Source of the DNA: Sycobia sp. Sy_11
Taxonomy: Eukaryota; Arthropoda; Insecta; Hymenoptera; Epichrysomallidae
Direction: 5' to 3'
NCBI GenBank assembly: GCA_018907035.1
Contig: JACCIC010000040.1
Location: forward strand, 1,705,501 to 1,769,500
Length of the DNA: 64,000 nucleotides
The position numbers were made by a program, and so were the translations under genes. Shown here one piece after another: positions 20,831 through 34,649 of the stretch. The notes under the pieces are model-generated. The model saw only the letters and a program-made list of their open reading frames with translations. It made no database searches and was not told the origin of the DNA. Within the stretch, counting starts at the first letter, position 1. Every line of letters starts with the position of its first letter.

Positions 20831-22769
20831 TTCATATATTTCATGCAATTTTGAATAATGCCCGCGTCGTAAGATCAAACATCGTCTGTTAGCTCCCCTG
20901 TACGGCAGACATTGTACTTCCGGCAACGTACGATACGATCGCTTTTGTAATTAAATATCTCCTCAAAATTAGCATTAACACTTACATTTCAAGATATTAT
21001 TAAAATATTTAGGAAATAATCCAATATGCGGCTCATTTATGAAAAGGATCTTTCATTTTTTGAGAGAGTCATTAATGAAATAAATCTCATTTCCGGCGGA
21101 TCTCTCATAAGAGTTAATGCGAAACCAGCTTAAATTTCTGATATTATAAGGACTAATTCTCAAAATAGACATTATTTTTCTTTTCTAATTTTTCAAACTA
21201 TTTACGTATCGTATGATGTTTCATTTATTCTATAAACCATATAATAATATAATATTGTATAAATATTAATTTTTTCGATTGTAGTAATTGAAACTTACAC
21301 CCGAATAAAATGTTTATATTCTTGCCAGAAACAAGGTTCCAGCTTCAAACCTAGTTTCTACCTATTCTTTAATTTTATAAACAATCTTCACATTTTTCAT
21401 TTTAAGATTTGCCTAGTTTTAAGCTATGATAGTTGATTCTATTTTTAATACCTAGTTTTTTTTTAATACTTAATTCTATTTGTTTACTACATTTCAACCT
21501 ATTGAAAATTGTTAGATTTCTAGCAGGGAAGAAGATAGATATTAGTCAAAATTTTAAAACATGCTATAAGTTGTTAAAGTTTTACTGACATTTCTAATTT
21601 TTTAAAATATTCTTGTCAATTTGCCTAGTGCATGTTCGGGCGGAATTTTAAAATCAATTTATTGGAAATAGAGTAAACGAAAGAGATGGCACTGATTTCC
21701 ATGATTCTAGTGTAGTACCATATTCTATATATACACATGGTGTGATCGATTATACCATACCTATATTCTTAATCTTTTACTACCTAGTACACGACAATCT
21801 TCAGATTTTGCAAAAATATAACCGACGAAAATAATGAACACGATTTACATAGGTAATCAATTTTATAAATTTATAAAAGTATGCATTTTACTATATATTT
21901 CAATTAAATATTGTTAAGCGTAAAAAATTAATCATAAAAATCGTTTTACTGGTTAATAAATTGTAAGCATTAATGGGCTCCGTCACATAATACGTGTATA
22001 ATATAGAGTTTCAAATTTAATATGCTTAATTACAGCAAATTATTTTGAACCAGATGACATTATTATTTACCGTGGAAATTTTTTGTTCAATTTTTAAATG
22101 ATTTAATTTGATAATTGTTATAGAAATATCGAACCTTACTGCACTATTTTTTACCTTGTATTGTACTCATGTAGCATGTAAACAAAAACATTGAATTTTC
22201 ACTTTGAATTTTTTTGTAGACGGTATTTTTCTAAGATTTAGTCAAATGAGCCGGAAAATTAGCTTTGCATTTTAATGCGCAAAGTTCAAATTTAATGCAA
22301 ACTCGCGATTTAGAAATTATCATTTCAAATAGTCTAAATAAAGGCTAGTATTAACTTTCTATAGCAAAGCACCGCGTTCGGCTTCACAGATTTGAGAAAG
22401 TAGCCGAGCGATTAAAGGAACAGGGACAATATCTATATTATTATATTTTAGATCATATTATACATCCGAAGTGCATATAGAAATAATAGTGTTTTGTTAA
22501 CGTTCCTACACAGTGCGATAAATTTTGCTGTACCCCAGGGAATTTGCAACTGACCGACCGTCGCGAAGTGAAAGGGAGCCAAATGTATAAACTTTCTAAA
22601 ACGATTTCTGTTGTTTTCATTCGAATAATTCGACCGATTTCTTAATTTTTAATCGTCATGTGAAAACTTGGCAATTTTCAAGTGTCCCGCCTCTCCAATA
22701 TGTGCAACGAAACAAGAAAAACAATATAATAAAAACTCTCATCTGGCATATACTTCAAGTCGATTAGGT
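20831..22769. other. AT-rich intergenic, no gene seen
   Basis: No supported feature. Confidence 0.4.
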
Positions 22770-23000
22770 ATGGGCAAAAATTACGATATAGCATTGGAAT
22801 AAATTGCTATTGGCTTGAAAAAACTACTGTAAACAAAATCGAAGAACTAGCTGGTCCTGATGAAATTTAGCAAATTTCACGAAAAAATTGCAATAAAGTT
22901 TATTTTGGATAGAGAAATCGATCATAGAATTAGCGAGTATAACAAAAATGAAAAGAAGGACAGTGTCGATGATGTTGATTTTCTAAATTTTGAAACATAG
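22770..23000 (+). pseudogene. unrecognised degenerate coding fragment
   Basis: Three plus-strand frames read in succession look protein-like: MGKNYDIALE then a stop at 22800, VNKIEELAGPDE in the next frame, then SKFHEKIAIKFILDREIDHR to DDVDFLNFET and a TAG at 22998-23000. Frameshifts separate them. A 46-codon frame (22860-23000) is intact. I do not recognise the protein; a chance reading of AT-rich DNA is possible. Confidence 0.25.
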
Positions 23001-23027
23001 TTGAAGAAACGAAATTTATCTCAAATG

Positions 23028-23030
<3 letters not shown>

Positions 23031-23068
<38 letters not shown>

Positions 23069-23074
23069 GCACAT

Positions 23075-23121
<47 letters not shown>
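23031..23121. repeat. (AT)n and (GA)n microsatellites
   Basis: (AT)17 at 23031-23065 and (GA)21 at 23079-23121. Confidence 0.95.
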
Positions 23122-23124
<3 letters not shown>

Positions 23125-24289
23125 GTGAGGAAGGGAGATAACTATAGAAAATAGTATTAATAAGAAGGATAATATTTTTATGTTTGATAAAATCTAAAGG
23201 AAATTTTTACGTACACATATAATAATTTAAATAATCACTTTTTTCATTTCCTGATCATTATATTATTACTTTTGTTTTGTTTCATGTTCCCCTGATATTT
23301 GTTCAGTTCGACTAAGAACGTCTTACTCTTCCGAATAATTTAATATTAATTTTTTAAAATTGACAGTAATTTTGTTTTTCCGTGTTTCGCCACATATTAC
23401 GTTAGCCACATATTTTATGCATTCATTGTGGACATTTCTAATCTTATGATTAATATTTTACTATGCTTACTTCACAAAACGTTATTTAATAACAATTGTG
23501 TTTTTTATTTAATTGTGTATTTTACATAGTGTATATTATAGATTGAAATTATTGCATATCTTTGCTTATATTTTTTCAGATGTGTTATCATCTTTTCTGT
23601 ATTACACTACCTCATACTGTCTTATATCCATGTCTGATCCCAATAAATTACTTTGTTCCGATAAATTACACTTCTGTCTTTGAAACAATTGTTAGAACGA
23701 ATCAAAAATGGTGATAGCGATCACTTTTGAAAGAATCGCTCGTCCCATCTATGACATTTGTGATATAAATAATTAAAATAAAACAAATGTCATTTCCATT
23801 CCTTTTGTAAAGCTGGGTGATTCGAGCAAATATGAATGCTCAATAATTTGATACACGATTTTGGTTTGTGTGTAGCGAAGTAAAGAAGTAGATCGAAAGT
23901 TTGCTTCAAATTCTAATCGTAGATTTATTTTGACTAAATACCTATTCAGTCAGAAATGATCTTTAAGTAAAAACATAATTTTCATATGAGAATCCGGATG
24001 GAGGCTTGCATCGCTTTTCAATTCCAATTTGCGAATTCATCAACGATGACCAGCATAGGCTTAAATACTTACGTTAAAACGATCTTGTATATGGATGCAA
24101 ACCAAAATCCAAGTTGACATACGCCAAATCTACAAATTTTGCGAAGGACACTATATTCATTATATGCCCCACTTGGTAACGTATGTTAGATCTATAAACT
24201 CTTTACGTAATTACTACTTGTAACTAAAAAACAAATCTATGTATATCTGCTAAAAGTACCCTGGATCCTTGGCCTCTATATATAGATGC
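23122..24289. other. AT-rich intergenic, no gene seen
   Basis: Nothing supportable before the first GC-rich island. Confidence 0.4.
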
Positions 24290-24460
24290 CATGACTATTC
24301 CCATAATCGCACCTCCCCCCCGCCGCGCGGTCGCTCGTTCAACTGCACATCTTCGGCCGCACGCGCAGGGACTGCGGGATTGCCGGCGGTCGTGGGGCTC
24401 GTAAAAGATTTTTATGGACGGCTCGCGCATCAGCGCGAAACACACGACGATGTCTCGCGC

Positions 24461-24500
<40 letters not shown>

Positions 24501-24790
24501 CGGCTATTAAAAAACCGTTCTAGGATCAGCGCGCGCGACCAACCGATTTGCGACTTTGATCCTCGTGACCTGGGACGATTTTACGAGTCCACCACCCCTC
24601 CCCCTCGCAGCGCGAGACACGCCAACCGAATAATCCATCATGGCGCATCGCCAGAGAGGCGAACGGTAGACTGATTTATTCAACGCGGCGAAATTATGGG
24701 ATTGCCGTCTTGCGCTAGGGCGGACGGGGCAGGGGTTACGTCAGAGAGCGGTATTTCATTCGTATAATCGGAGAGTGGGGTTAGCGATTT
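24290..24790. promoter_or_regulatory. GC/CpG-rich island 1 with (CT)n
   Basis: Abrupt rise in GC and CpG (e.g. CCGCCGCGCGGTCGCTCG) with (CT)17 at 24464-24498. A regulatory role is inference from composition only; open frames here are by-products of GC content. Confidence 0.4.
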
Positions 24791-24799
24791 GCGATTGTC

Positions 24800-25749
24800 T
24801 GAGTAAACTATTTTGTAAAGGTAATTTTATTTGAAGTAGACTTTGTAGGCGATTTAGACAAAAAAAATCTCAAATGAGCAGAAGATAATCAGATTATCAG
24901 TTATGTATCTAACTTAAAAAGTACTAAATTGCCTGTAGTCGCTATGAATTAATTTTAATTATTTATTTTATTGTAAGCATATTTACTAAAGATAGAAAGT
25001 ACAGCTGAAATAAAAGGATTATCAAACTTAAAGTTTTATATTATACAAAAAAAAAGTATAAGTTATAAGTAGAAAACACTATAAGTATAAATTACGCTGT
25101 GTTACTTTCGCTAAATTAAAATTCAGTGTATTTCAATTTACGTTTATAACTTTTCTATACAGAAATATTATAATTTATTAATACTGTGAAAGCATAAACC
25201 AGAAGTATATATAGAAGACATGTTTTTCCTTAATTTTTTTTGGTACTAGAATTTTTCTTAAATGTTATATCATATTTTAGATGCTTAATTAGTTATTAAA
25301 AATTCGTATATAAATTTCATAGAATTTGTAAAAATTTAAATTATACGGTGAAAGGAATCTGAAAATATTATATAAATTAAGAAATTTTAAGCCTAATAAC
25401 GTATAAAATTTGTATGGCATCATTGAAATTTAAAAATCTTGTTTGAACACCGATTCTAAATTAAAAATTAATTTTCAAAAATCAGCAAAAAATTAATATG
25501 CAGAACGCCTATATAAATATAATGTACGTCAAAAATTGAAAACAGATTTTATTCGAGAATTGCTTCGTGAGTTCGTATATTTCTCTACGGATGAAATTTG
25601 TAAGCTATAATACATAATAGTAATGCATAAATAAAAAAAGCCGTTCGAGTCGTTAATTTTTATTAAAATGAAATAAATATTACAATGGATTAATTGACAA
25701 AGCTCCTCCATGGTTGCTCTATATATTATGTACTCTCTGGGCAGCTTTA
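24800..25749. other. AT-rich, no gene seen
   Basis: No supported feature. Confidence 0.4.
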
Positions 25750-26420
25750 CTCTTTCTCATTGCACTCGTCAAAAGTGTCGTGCCTGGTCGTTCCCGGAAA
25801 CAGGAAGCGAAATTCCCGCCGTGGGCCCGCGGCATCGCTGGTTCAACCTTTTTGTCGCTCGCTTCCATCGAGGAAAAAAAGAAGATCACGTCGCCAGAGC
25901 GCCAAAACTTTTTTTCACCCGCTAGAACGCTGTACAAGCTGTACACACGAGATTCGGCGAGAATAGGTAGTGTGTGTGAAAAAAAGAGAGAGAAAGGTAG
26001 AGAAAAGAGAGACGAGACCAGCTAGAGGGCTGAAAAGTTTTTCGGTGAGTGCCTTGGAAAATGTTTCTCACGGGAGTGAAGGAGGCATAAAAAAAGTTCC
26101 CACCCCAAAGAGACGGCCGGAACGTAAAAGTACGGGCGAGATTTATTAACTTCGAAAAGCGCCAAGTTTGCCCAATGACGCGCCGGCCGCGAGTGAGAAG
26201 TAGCGAGCGGCCGATGAAGAGTTGGGAATACAGAAGGTGCGAGCGAGAGAGATAGGTAGTAGAAACTTTGCTGATTGGGACTCCCTCAGCATGAACTTAC
26301 CAAAGCTTTTGCTCCTTTCGATTTGTGCCCGACTGTCCAGAACCTGTAAAGACCCGATCGACTTGGATTTTTTTTTGCTCGCTATGTTCCTTCTAGTCGA
26401 CGAGCAGTTTTGAAAATAAA
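25750..26420. promoter_or_regulatory. GC-rich island 2
   Basis: CpG-rich block with GA-rich stretches (AAAAAGAGAGAGAAAGG near 25981) and CGCGCCGGCCGCG at 26179-26191. No gene model could be built. Confidence 0.4.
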
Positions 26421-26689
26421 GATAAAAACAGAGGTGGAAATATAAACGTGTAGATTACAGACGAAGCTAACTAAAGTAAATTAATTGTATAACTATTTTC
26501 GATGTGTTAATATATATTACTTTTGTTGAGTTAATGATGCTAAAAAACTTTGACCGTAGAAAGCGTTGAGACGAATTATTGAATTAAACAGTATAATTTC
26601 TGGTGAATTTCAGACGATCCGAAAGTTAAATTACTTCTAATATAAGTATTATATATTATTATATAGTTAGTATATATCTATTGTATACT

Positions 26690-27060
26690 TCTATAACAGT
26701 TTAGTTCCTGAGGATGAACCGTAGCGTTTCGAAACGCCAGACACCAAGGTGATTCTAAATTTGAGGTGGGGGGGGGGTAGTCAGGTTGTCCTTTACTAAC
26801 ATAGAATATTGCTTTTATTATTTTTATTTTATTTTATTTATTATTTTATTTTTATTTTTAATTTATTATTAATTTTATTTTATTTTTATTTTTATTTTTA
26901 TTTTTTAATATAATTTGTTTTAGTAATAGGTTTTATTTCAGATTCTACGGGGGTGACTATAAACAAGGACAGTCTGACTGTCATTATTTTAGCTAATATA
27001 TTATATTATAAAGACTGTAAGACCGATAAAAATATTTATTAATTTAATTTTGAACAGTCG
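26690..27060 (+). mobile_element. Penelope-like element D, tail only
   Basis: Hammerhead-like remnant (26701-26745), G10 tract, a T-rich (TTTTA)n tract (26813-26926), ATTCTACGGGGGTGACTATA, AAGGACAGTCTGACTGTC (26967-26984) and the terminal GACTGTAAGACCGATA. The ribozyme-like core reads CTGAGGA...GAAAC, compatible with the variable seventh position, but stem I and the cleavage-site pairing are lost. Confidence 0.65.
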
Positions 27061-27069
27061 ACATAAATA

Positions 27070-28330
27070 CAATTTTTAATTCTACTTTTAATATATTATC
27101 TTAACATATTCAAAATTTTCAGATGCAGCAGATCACCGGTGTACATGCATTTATTCCAAATTTAAAATTATAATCATGATTATTTCTGAATTCTAATTAA
27201 TACATCTTAAATTCAACATTATATGATGGGTAATCAGTGGACCTTTTTTAACGAAATCATTACTATTAATATTGCCTTTGAAGAAAAAAAAATGTCAGTG
27301 AACTAAAATGATGTTTGAAGTGCAGAGTTCTTTATGTATTATTGGGCTTACGTATTTATTTCTGCCGTTATTATATGAATTTGTCCACATCGTATTAACT
27401 GATATTTTTATTTTAATATAAAATTGGGTTCCCGTGAAAATCATGAAAATTTCAATCTTTTATCTTAAATTTTAATCGTAGGAGGGAATTTGTCCGATTG
27501 TTCCTCCGGATTCCAACCCTCGGATTGTAAAATACAACCCAAAGCTTCTTAAGATGCAACTAGTCAAATTCCATGCCCGTCTGGAAATCTAGAATTACTA
27601 TATATTTTGGCGAAGTAGATTCTTATTACACTAGTACATAAACCTATCAGAATGAACATGTATCGCACGTATTGAAAACAAATTTAGCATAAATAATTTT
27701 CTTTGTTTGTTTAGAGTACGCAAAGTATTTATTTCCTCTATGTAATACAATTATACACAGTATAAGAAAGTGCGACATCAAAAGTTAAGATTTCCGTAAT
27801 TAATTTAGCAATTAGGATTCTGCAATCTTTGCATAAAGGTTCTAGTTAAATACAAACATATTAAATTTACATATTTAATTTGATGACGACATATATCAAT
27901 GAATTATGAATCTATCCAATATGTTTATTGTTGTACTTATCAATTGTCTATGTCTATTATTAAGTACTTATCAATCTATTAACATTTATTGAAAACAGAT
28001 TGTAGTTTTTTGCGAGTAACTAACATTTAATTATATGCCATAAAAACTACTTATTGACTTAATTTAAATCTACAATTTGACATTAAAATATTTATCCATG
28101 ATCAAAATATAGAATAAATATCTCCACTCATTTTGCACCTCAGCGAAATTTTCAAGCATTAATGAAGCCCGGAAAACTTTCCTGCGCAATTAGAAATATT
28201 TCCAAATTATGCAAATCTTCCGCCCTCGTCAATTAAAACAGTCGTCGAAACTGTCGGTGTGCATTCCATCCTCTTCTAAATTCGACGTGGGGCGATGGTC
28301 TTTTCTATACTGCGCGCGAGATGCAAACAA
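27070..28330. other. AT-rich, no gene seen
   Basis: No supported feature. Confidence 0.4.
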
Positions 28331-28335
28331 ACCTC

Positions 28336-28396
<61 letters not shown>

Positions 28397-28497
28397 AAAA
28401 AGTGTATAAACGAGACGAAAGGGGTGAAAAAGAAAAAGACAACAACGGTTATCGTATAATTAAGTAGGTCTGTTTGCGCACACCCTCCTCGTCTCGC

Positions 28498-28561
<64 letters not shown>

Positions 28562-28760
28562 CGGCTAAGAAATAAATTTATGTATTAAAATGTGTAGTAG
28601 AAGAATAATATTCAACATCTGCCTACATCGTAGCTGAGTTGATGTTCATACCAGAAATATTGATAACGCGGAGTCTGTGACATTTCTACCCCATCGTGTT
28701 CTCTCCACTTTATATGCGCATGTGTATATTATAACGTATAAAGCTATTTTCGCATCATAT

Positions 28761-28798
<38 letters not shown>

Positions 28799-29190
28799 CA
28801 GCGATGACTACAACGTCTGCGAGCTTCTGCACCGAAAGCTGCGGCGGGGAGCGCGCGTAAAAAAACGCACACGCGGGAATCAAATACTCCACTTAGCGCA
28901 TTCTCTTCGACCTCCCCGTCGCGCGTGTCGCTGTTTGATTGGAACCCGAGATTTTTTCTAATTTTTTGTTTGATCGTGCGCGGGCTCGCCGGACAAGACC
29001 GTTTCGAATTTTCATGTTCGCTTTACGAGGCAATTTGTGGTGTGGGATTTTTTAAAAGCACCGAGACGCGCTCGTGGGCGTATACGCTTTTCCGCCAGCT
29101 TTTGTGGATTGGCACTTTTGGCGGCCATGGATGGTAAGGGGAAAGGGGAGGGTGGGTGTGGGGGGTTAAACCGGTTTTGTTTGAAAGCAT
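28336..29190. promoter_or_regulatory. GC-rich island 3 with long TA and CA tracts
   Basis: (AT)n 28336-28393, (TA)30 28501-28560 and (CG)n(AC)14 28761-28798 precede a GC-rich block to about 29190. No gene recognised. Confidence 0.4.
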
Positions 29191-29239
29191 TCGTATTTGA
29201 GCTTCGTTTAATGGAATGGTACATCGAGAATTAATCGTT

Positions 29240-30430
29240 CCGTTTGCCAATTGCTGATGGATTAATTTTTTGTATTCAAATTGTTTATCGATAACTACGG
29301 TATTGCTTTTGTAGCCTCAATTACGTAAAATTTCTAGATATGCAATATAGTATCTATGCTATAAGAGATTCGGTATTCATACGGTATCAAAGAAAGTAAC
29401 ATTCTCATAGTTAAAGCTTTTTTAAATTTTAATTGGTATTATTGTTTGATCTATTTAAAATATTGTCATATTAGAAAGCTGCTTGAAAATAAAAATGCCC
29501 TAATGAACATAATTAAAAAACAAATTCCTTTTGTAAGTGGTAAAAATAAAAAGTTATAGAAGTTGCGCACAATAAAAATTAAATACTACCTTAATTCAGT
29601 TAGTCACCAGTATTACTAGTAGAGCCTTAAGACTAAAGTATTACTTAAAGTCTTAAGTATTACTAGTAGAGCTGAGAATTGTATCAAGATGATTAAATTT
29701 TATAATTTTTTAAAAAAATTCGTTATCCACGTTCTTTTTAATACAATTAAATTCTAAATTATTATATAAACTATTATTGTAACACTCATCGAATTTACTT
29801 TTCATTCAGTAATCGATCAACGATCTACGTGCTTGTAAATTTTAACGACTATAATAAATAATTTTGTAATTTAATTAGTGCATTACTTTTTGAATAAAGA
29901 CCCTCAAGTTAATTGTTCTAATTTAATACATCGAGATTTACTCCTAAAATTTAACCATAAAGTTCCATTATCAGTACATAAAGAGTTTTTCGTACGTTGA
30001 GAAGATTAATTTTCCAGCAACAAAAGGAGACTCTGGCATTCTTCACGATAACGAGCCCACCACGTGTTGCTACCGCTGGTGGACAAAAGTAAGCCCAAAC
30101 TTTAGGGCTTCGAAGTCCATCCTCGTCCGAGTTATTTACTATAGACTTGCGGCTAACTTCATTATCCATTGTCGTCGGCGGGACATTCAAATTTGAACTT
30201 TCGCCATAAATCTTCCGCATCCGCTGCGCAAAGATTACATTTAATTTGGTGGATTACAAGATATCGTATCTTTCGTCAAAACGTCGATAAAGAAAGAAAA
30301 AAACTTTTAATAATATACACGAATGTTTTTTCTAATATATGAATTTAATCCGAAAAGCCGCCGTATGCAATCGTATGGACGAAACAAGATTACACGAGTG
30401 TATAAATCTCCATTAAACGAGTTACGCCTC
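29240..30430. other. AT-rich, no gene seen
   Basis: An 89-codon minus-strand open frame at 29951-30220 was not recognised. A direct repeat of TTAAGTATTACTAGTAGAGC and nearby TATTACTAGTAGAGCCTTAAG lies at 29611-29671. Confidence 0.35.
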
Positions 30431-30439
30431 AATTAGTCG

Positions 30440-30745
30440 ACCAGAGGCGGAGAGCGAGAAAGAGCGATAGCCAGCTTCTCGCGGTTATCGCAATCGAGCT
30501 CCAACATCTCATCCGACCAACGGCCTTCCCGTTCTCCCCTCCCGTACCAGATCCATCTCGGCCCGGAGCGCAGTGAGGGCGAAGAATAGCGAAACCGTTC
30601 CAACCACCACCGCGCCCCCTCCCTCGGCAACGCCCGTCCACGGCATCGTCGATCTCCCCAGTGACTCGGAATACGATCCTTATATATACAGATAGAATTA
30701 ACAGTGCGCGCGTATCTGGCCATCGTCCAGTGGATATTTGCACGC

Positions 30746-30799
<54 letters not shown>

Positions 30800-30977
30800 T
30801 CCCGTACATAGGCGTATTTGGAGAGACGTTTCACTGGTTATGCACGCGGGGCTTCTGATTTCGCTCCTTTGCACTGCCGCCTGTCTCACTCTCCCGCACA
30901 AACGTATTACATACGGTCGTATGCTATTCGCGCGGAACAGAAAGAGGGGTAGCATGCTATAACAAATGAAACGTCTC

Positions 30978-31019
<42 letters not shown>

Positions 31020-31074
31020 TATACGTGTATTTTTACGCACGTGTAGGAAGTGTTATGTATGTGTGCGCGCGTGC

Positions 31075-31123
<49 letters not shown>

Positions 31124-31375
31124 GGGAGCTAGTGTGAGAACGGAAATGCTCCGGGAAATTGAGTGCTTGGTTATACGAAGGTGCGAAGAGGAGGAGTTGT
31201 GGCTGCGTGGCCAACCAACATTTGGAAGTCAAATTCGGGGTATGCGTATGTGTGCGGAACGAGGAAAGGAAAAGGGGACAAAGAGTGCAATGTAGGCGTG
31301 TACAATCTAAAAGTACAAAGATAGTATTAATTTTACTTTTTTCGAAATTTGATTAAATGTTTATGAAAGAAATCA

Positions 31376-31430
<55 letters not shown>
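30440..31430. promoter_or_regulatory. GC-rich island 4 with four microsatellites
   Basis: GC-rich core 30440-30730, then (TA)n(CA)n 30747-30799, (AT)15 30981-31011, (AG)22 31077-31121 and (TA)23 31380-31426. Every long open frame here is a translation of these repeats or of the CpG-rich DNA. Confidence 0.4.
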
Positions 31431-31431
<1 letters not shown>

Positions 31432-33200
31432 AACAACAATTAATGAACTTCTTATATGCATCAATGCAGAATCTCCTGTGCACAAACTATTGAAATAACT
31501 TGATTATAAATGTGTGAAATTGATGTGTGATAAATGAGTCATATTGGACCTATGCAAGAAAAATAAATCGAACGTATTGATTACGGAGCAGTCATATTGA
31601 AGGATCCGGTTGAGGCTAATCACATGGATAGATTTTAATCAATCAAAAACATCTGTCTTCCTTGTTGCTTTCTCTTCCATTCTCTACTATCAAAAGCTGA
31701 GGTTTTGTTTAGAATTTTACATGGCTTGACTAAGTAAATTCAACAATTTTTACTTGTTTCTAATTTACAAAGCTAAGGACCAACGTCATGTTTATCCATA
31801 TGACAATTATTTAAATGATCTCACAAAATATCCACGCAGTAGTTCTTAATCGCTTTTTAACACTTTCGAATGAATTTCAGATAAACCATACCTGCGAAAT
31901 GTCGAAGAAAACTTTGGGCGCATCACCATTGTATTTTCAATCGAGCTTAAAGTGGTTTATTTAGTATGAGCTTGTTTAGATTTGCTTTTCACAACTTTGC
32001 TCTTAATAATGCATTTGATAAACGTTAGATAATAAGTTCAATTATACAAGCAACTCTTTTGAACCAGAATGATGCTCGTTAGCAAAAGGGGGATGGATGA
32101 CTTGCACGAGGAATGTCTTTTTGATCCTCGAACGACTTTTTGATCCTCACTTAAAGCTTTATTCGACTAAAATACGATTTCAATACAGTAAACTGATTCA
32201 AAACACTTTAAATTTCACCAACACAGTAATTCTATTGGAAATACAAAGTTTTAAGCGAACTCGCAGCTGGAACTTTTCCCATGGTAAAAATCGACGGACA
32301 AACTTTTTACGTGGTAAACCAATGCGCAACACCGCAACCAATCTCGCAACACCGATCGCCCTTTCTTGGTCAAGCTTCAGATGAATGTAAAAGATAATGT
32401 ACCAATATAAAAAAAATTGCATCAAATCGATCTAAGCGTGGGGCTTAGATTAGTGCTATGAATCTAATTCGAACAACTTGTATCTTAGATTATTCAGTTT
32501 CTTGAAGAATCGACCTGCGGACTTTAGACAGATGTGGGCCATATATCATTACTTATAGCTTTCTACATCAGTATGTTCGATCCAATTTATAAATATTTTT
32601 AAATGTAGCTGAATTATTATTTTTAGCTTTATCGGATATTCTGCAATGAGGTCGAAAGTGGATCGAAAAATACGTATAAAGAAAATTGCATGTATTTCAA
32701 CGATCTGATTCTAGCGTTGCAAGCGTTTCCACGATCTAGTATTTGCTAGAGTTTAATGTTTTCAAGATACTTTAATTTGCATTGAAATATTTTATAATTT
32801 TATGTTTATGATTCTTCAAGCTTAATGATTGTTTGATTCTGATGAATTGTTTTTGATTCTTCAAGGTTAGATATATTTCAAAATAGTAATAAGACGTGAA
32901 TTTCTTTAGAAAACGAACTATTCCAAATCGAATTAGGATTGTTACTGGCAGAACTACAAAATATTATAAAATTTTGTCACAAAAAAATTGTCAATAAAGC
33001 ACATTATCTCGTTCAAACAAATTGTATTAGTCCATTGCATGAGGCGTTTACGAATTTAACCAACTATTCTTTTTATATAATTATAGAAATATAGATATCT
33101 CTTATGTTTTACAGAAACAACGTTACTTCTTCAACTTTCTTTCGAAAAAAAAGAACAAGGAAAAGTCATTCCGATCAACGGCCAGTGATTTCGCGGAGAA
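31431..33200. other. AT-rich, no gene seen
   Basis: A short direct repeat, CTTTTTGATCCTCGAACGA then CTTTTTGATCCTCACTT, lies at 32117-32152. Otherwise nothing. Confidence 0.35.
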
Positions 33201-33554
33201 ATGCAGTCGCAAATTATTGGCCTCCGTTCAAGAGTTCGTCAAACGCGCAGTATCATACATCCACAAAGAGAAAACAAAAATAAAGGAAACATCCCGTGGA
33301 TTTGCTGTACTGGGTCAAAGAGGCCAGCGTCCTCGCTGATAAATCACCGCAATACGCATTATAATTCAACCGAAAAGCTCATCGCCCCCTGCAAGCCCAT
33401 CCCTCTTAAATTCTAATGCAAGAGGCGTCTCTTTGCGAGATCGCCGACGGCGACAATCGACTCGGGTGGCGAGAAAAGGGCCGCGGATCGGGACGATTAT
33501 TCGTCGACCAATGAACGCAGACGTAGGATAGGGGAGGGGCAGGCAGAAAAGCTG

Positions 33555-33588
<34 letters not shown>

Positions 33589-33649
33589 CTAGTAGCAGTC
33601 GGGAAGACAAACGGCCAGATGAATCGATCAAGTCGTCGGTTGCACCGCG

Positions 33650-33708
<59 letters not shown>

Positions 33709-33827
33709 CCATGTTACGCTCTCGCTTACTCTCGCTCACTTTCGCGCACCCGTATTGTCGCAATTAAGCCGAAGTCGCGCCACGTCTCACTTCGTCCCGG
33801 TGCATTGGCACTGGCCATCGGGAGGAG

Positions 33828-33861
<34 letters not shown>

Positions 33862-34020
33862 ATCGATTACTCGCTCGGCGACCAATTAAGGGCGTGTAAG
33901 ATCTGGCGAGGAATTTCGCTCCTTTTGGCTTGGATTTGTAAATCGCGTGGCACAGATTTGCGAGCGAGTGCGCCACCTCTTCTGTCACTGTAACACGCGA
34001 GCGTTAATTAAGATGTTTAA
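33201..34020. promoter_or_regulatory. GC-rich island 5 with (CAG)10 and two (CT)n tracts
   Basis: (CAG)10 at 33557-33586, (CT)26 at 33654-33705 and (CT)14 at 33830-33858 within CpG-rich DNA. (CT)n/(GA)n is the kind of sequence bound by the GAGA factor in insects; occupancy here is inference. Confidence 0.4.
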
Positions 34021-34649
34021 TAGAGCGCGTTGCGATCAATTCATAAAACGGAATTTAAGTTATATACGGTGTTTTGATTTTTGTAACCGATTCCAAAGTG
34101 GGGGAGGATTTCGAGAAGTACTTGGTCGGTTTATTGAATGTTTTCTTCACAATTTTGATTTTCTTCTTTTATATTGTTAATTTTGTTCTGTATTCTTCGA
34201 CATACAGTGAATAGACTTGAAATTTGATTTAAATTTCTTTAATGCATTGAATACATCACTATAAAAAAAACAATAGAATTAAGGACGCTACCAAGAAATT
34301 GTTCATTGCCGACAAAGAGACTCAAAGATACAATAAATTCTTGATAAGGCTCCAACAGTTTTAATTACAGCCGAGAAATAAAGGAATTTTTTCGTTAATT
34401 TTGTGATTATAATATTTTATGAAACAGATCACCAATGTATTATTCATACCGCGATGCGTAACTTATAAGCTTAATATAATTATTAACGGAGATGAAAAAA
34501 AAAATTTAATATGTCATTATTGAACTACGCATGATTAAATTAGCATATAAAAAAATGTGAATTTTTTTGGCTAAATTAAATTTTACATCTAATCATTCTG
34601 CATGAAACTGTATTCTTAACAATTTTCTTCTCGAAAAGTTCAAAGAAAC

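Noticed and set aside
29951..30220. 89-codon minus-strand frame
   Set aside because: Not recognised, no supporting splice sites or neighbours.
30429..30982. Several frames rich in YIYIYI
   Set aside because: Translations of (TA)n microsatellites and CpG-rich DNA.
33497..33993. Frames with SLSLSL or RERERE and poly-leucine/glutamine from (CAG)10
   Set aside because: Translations of (CT)n, (GA)n and (CAG)n repeats on both strands.
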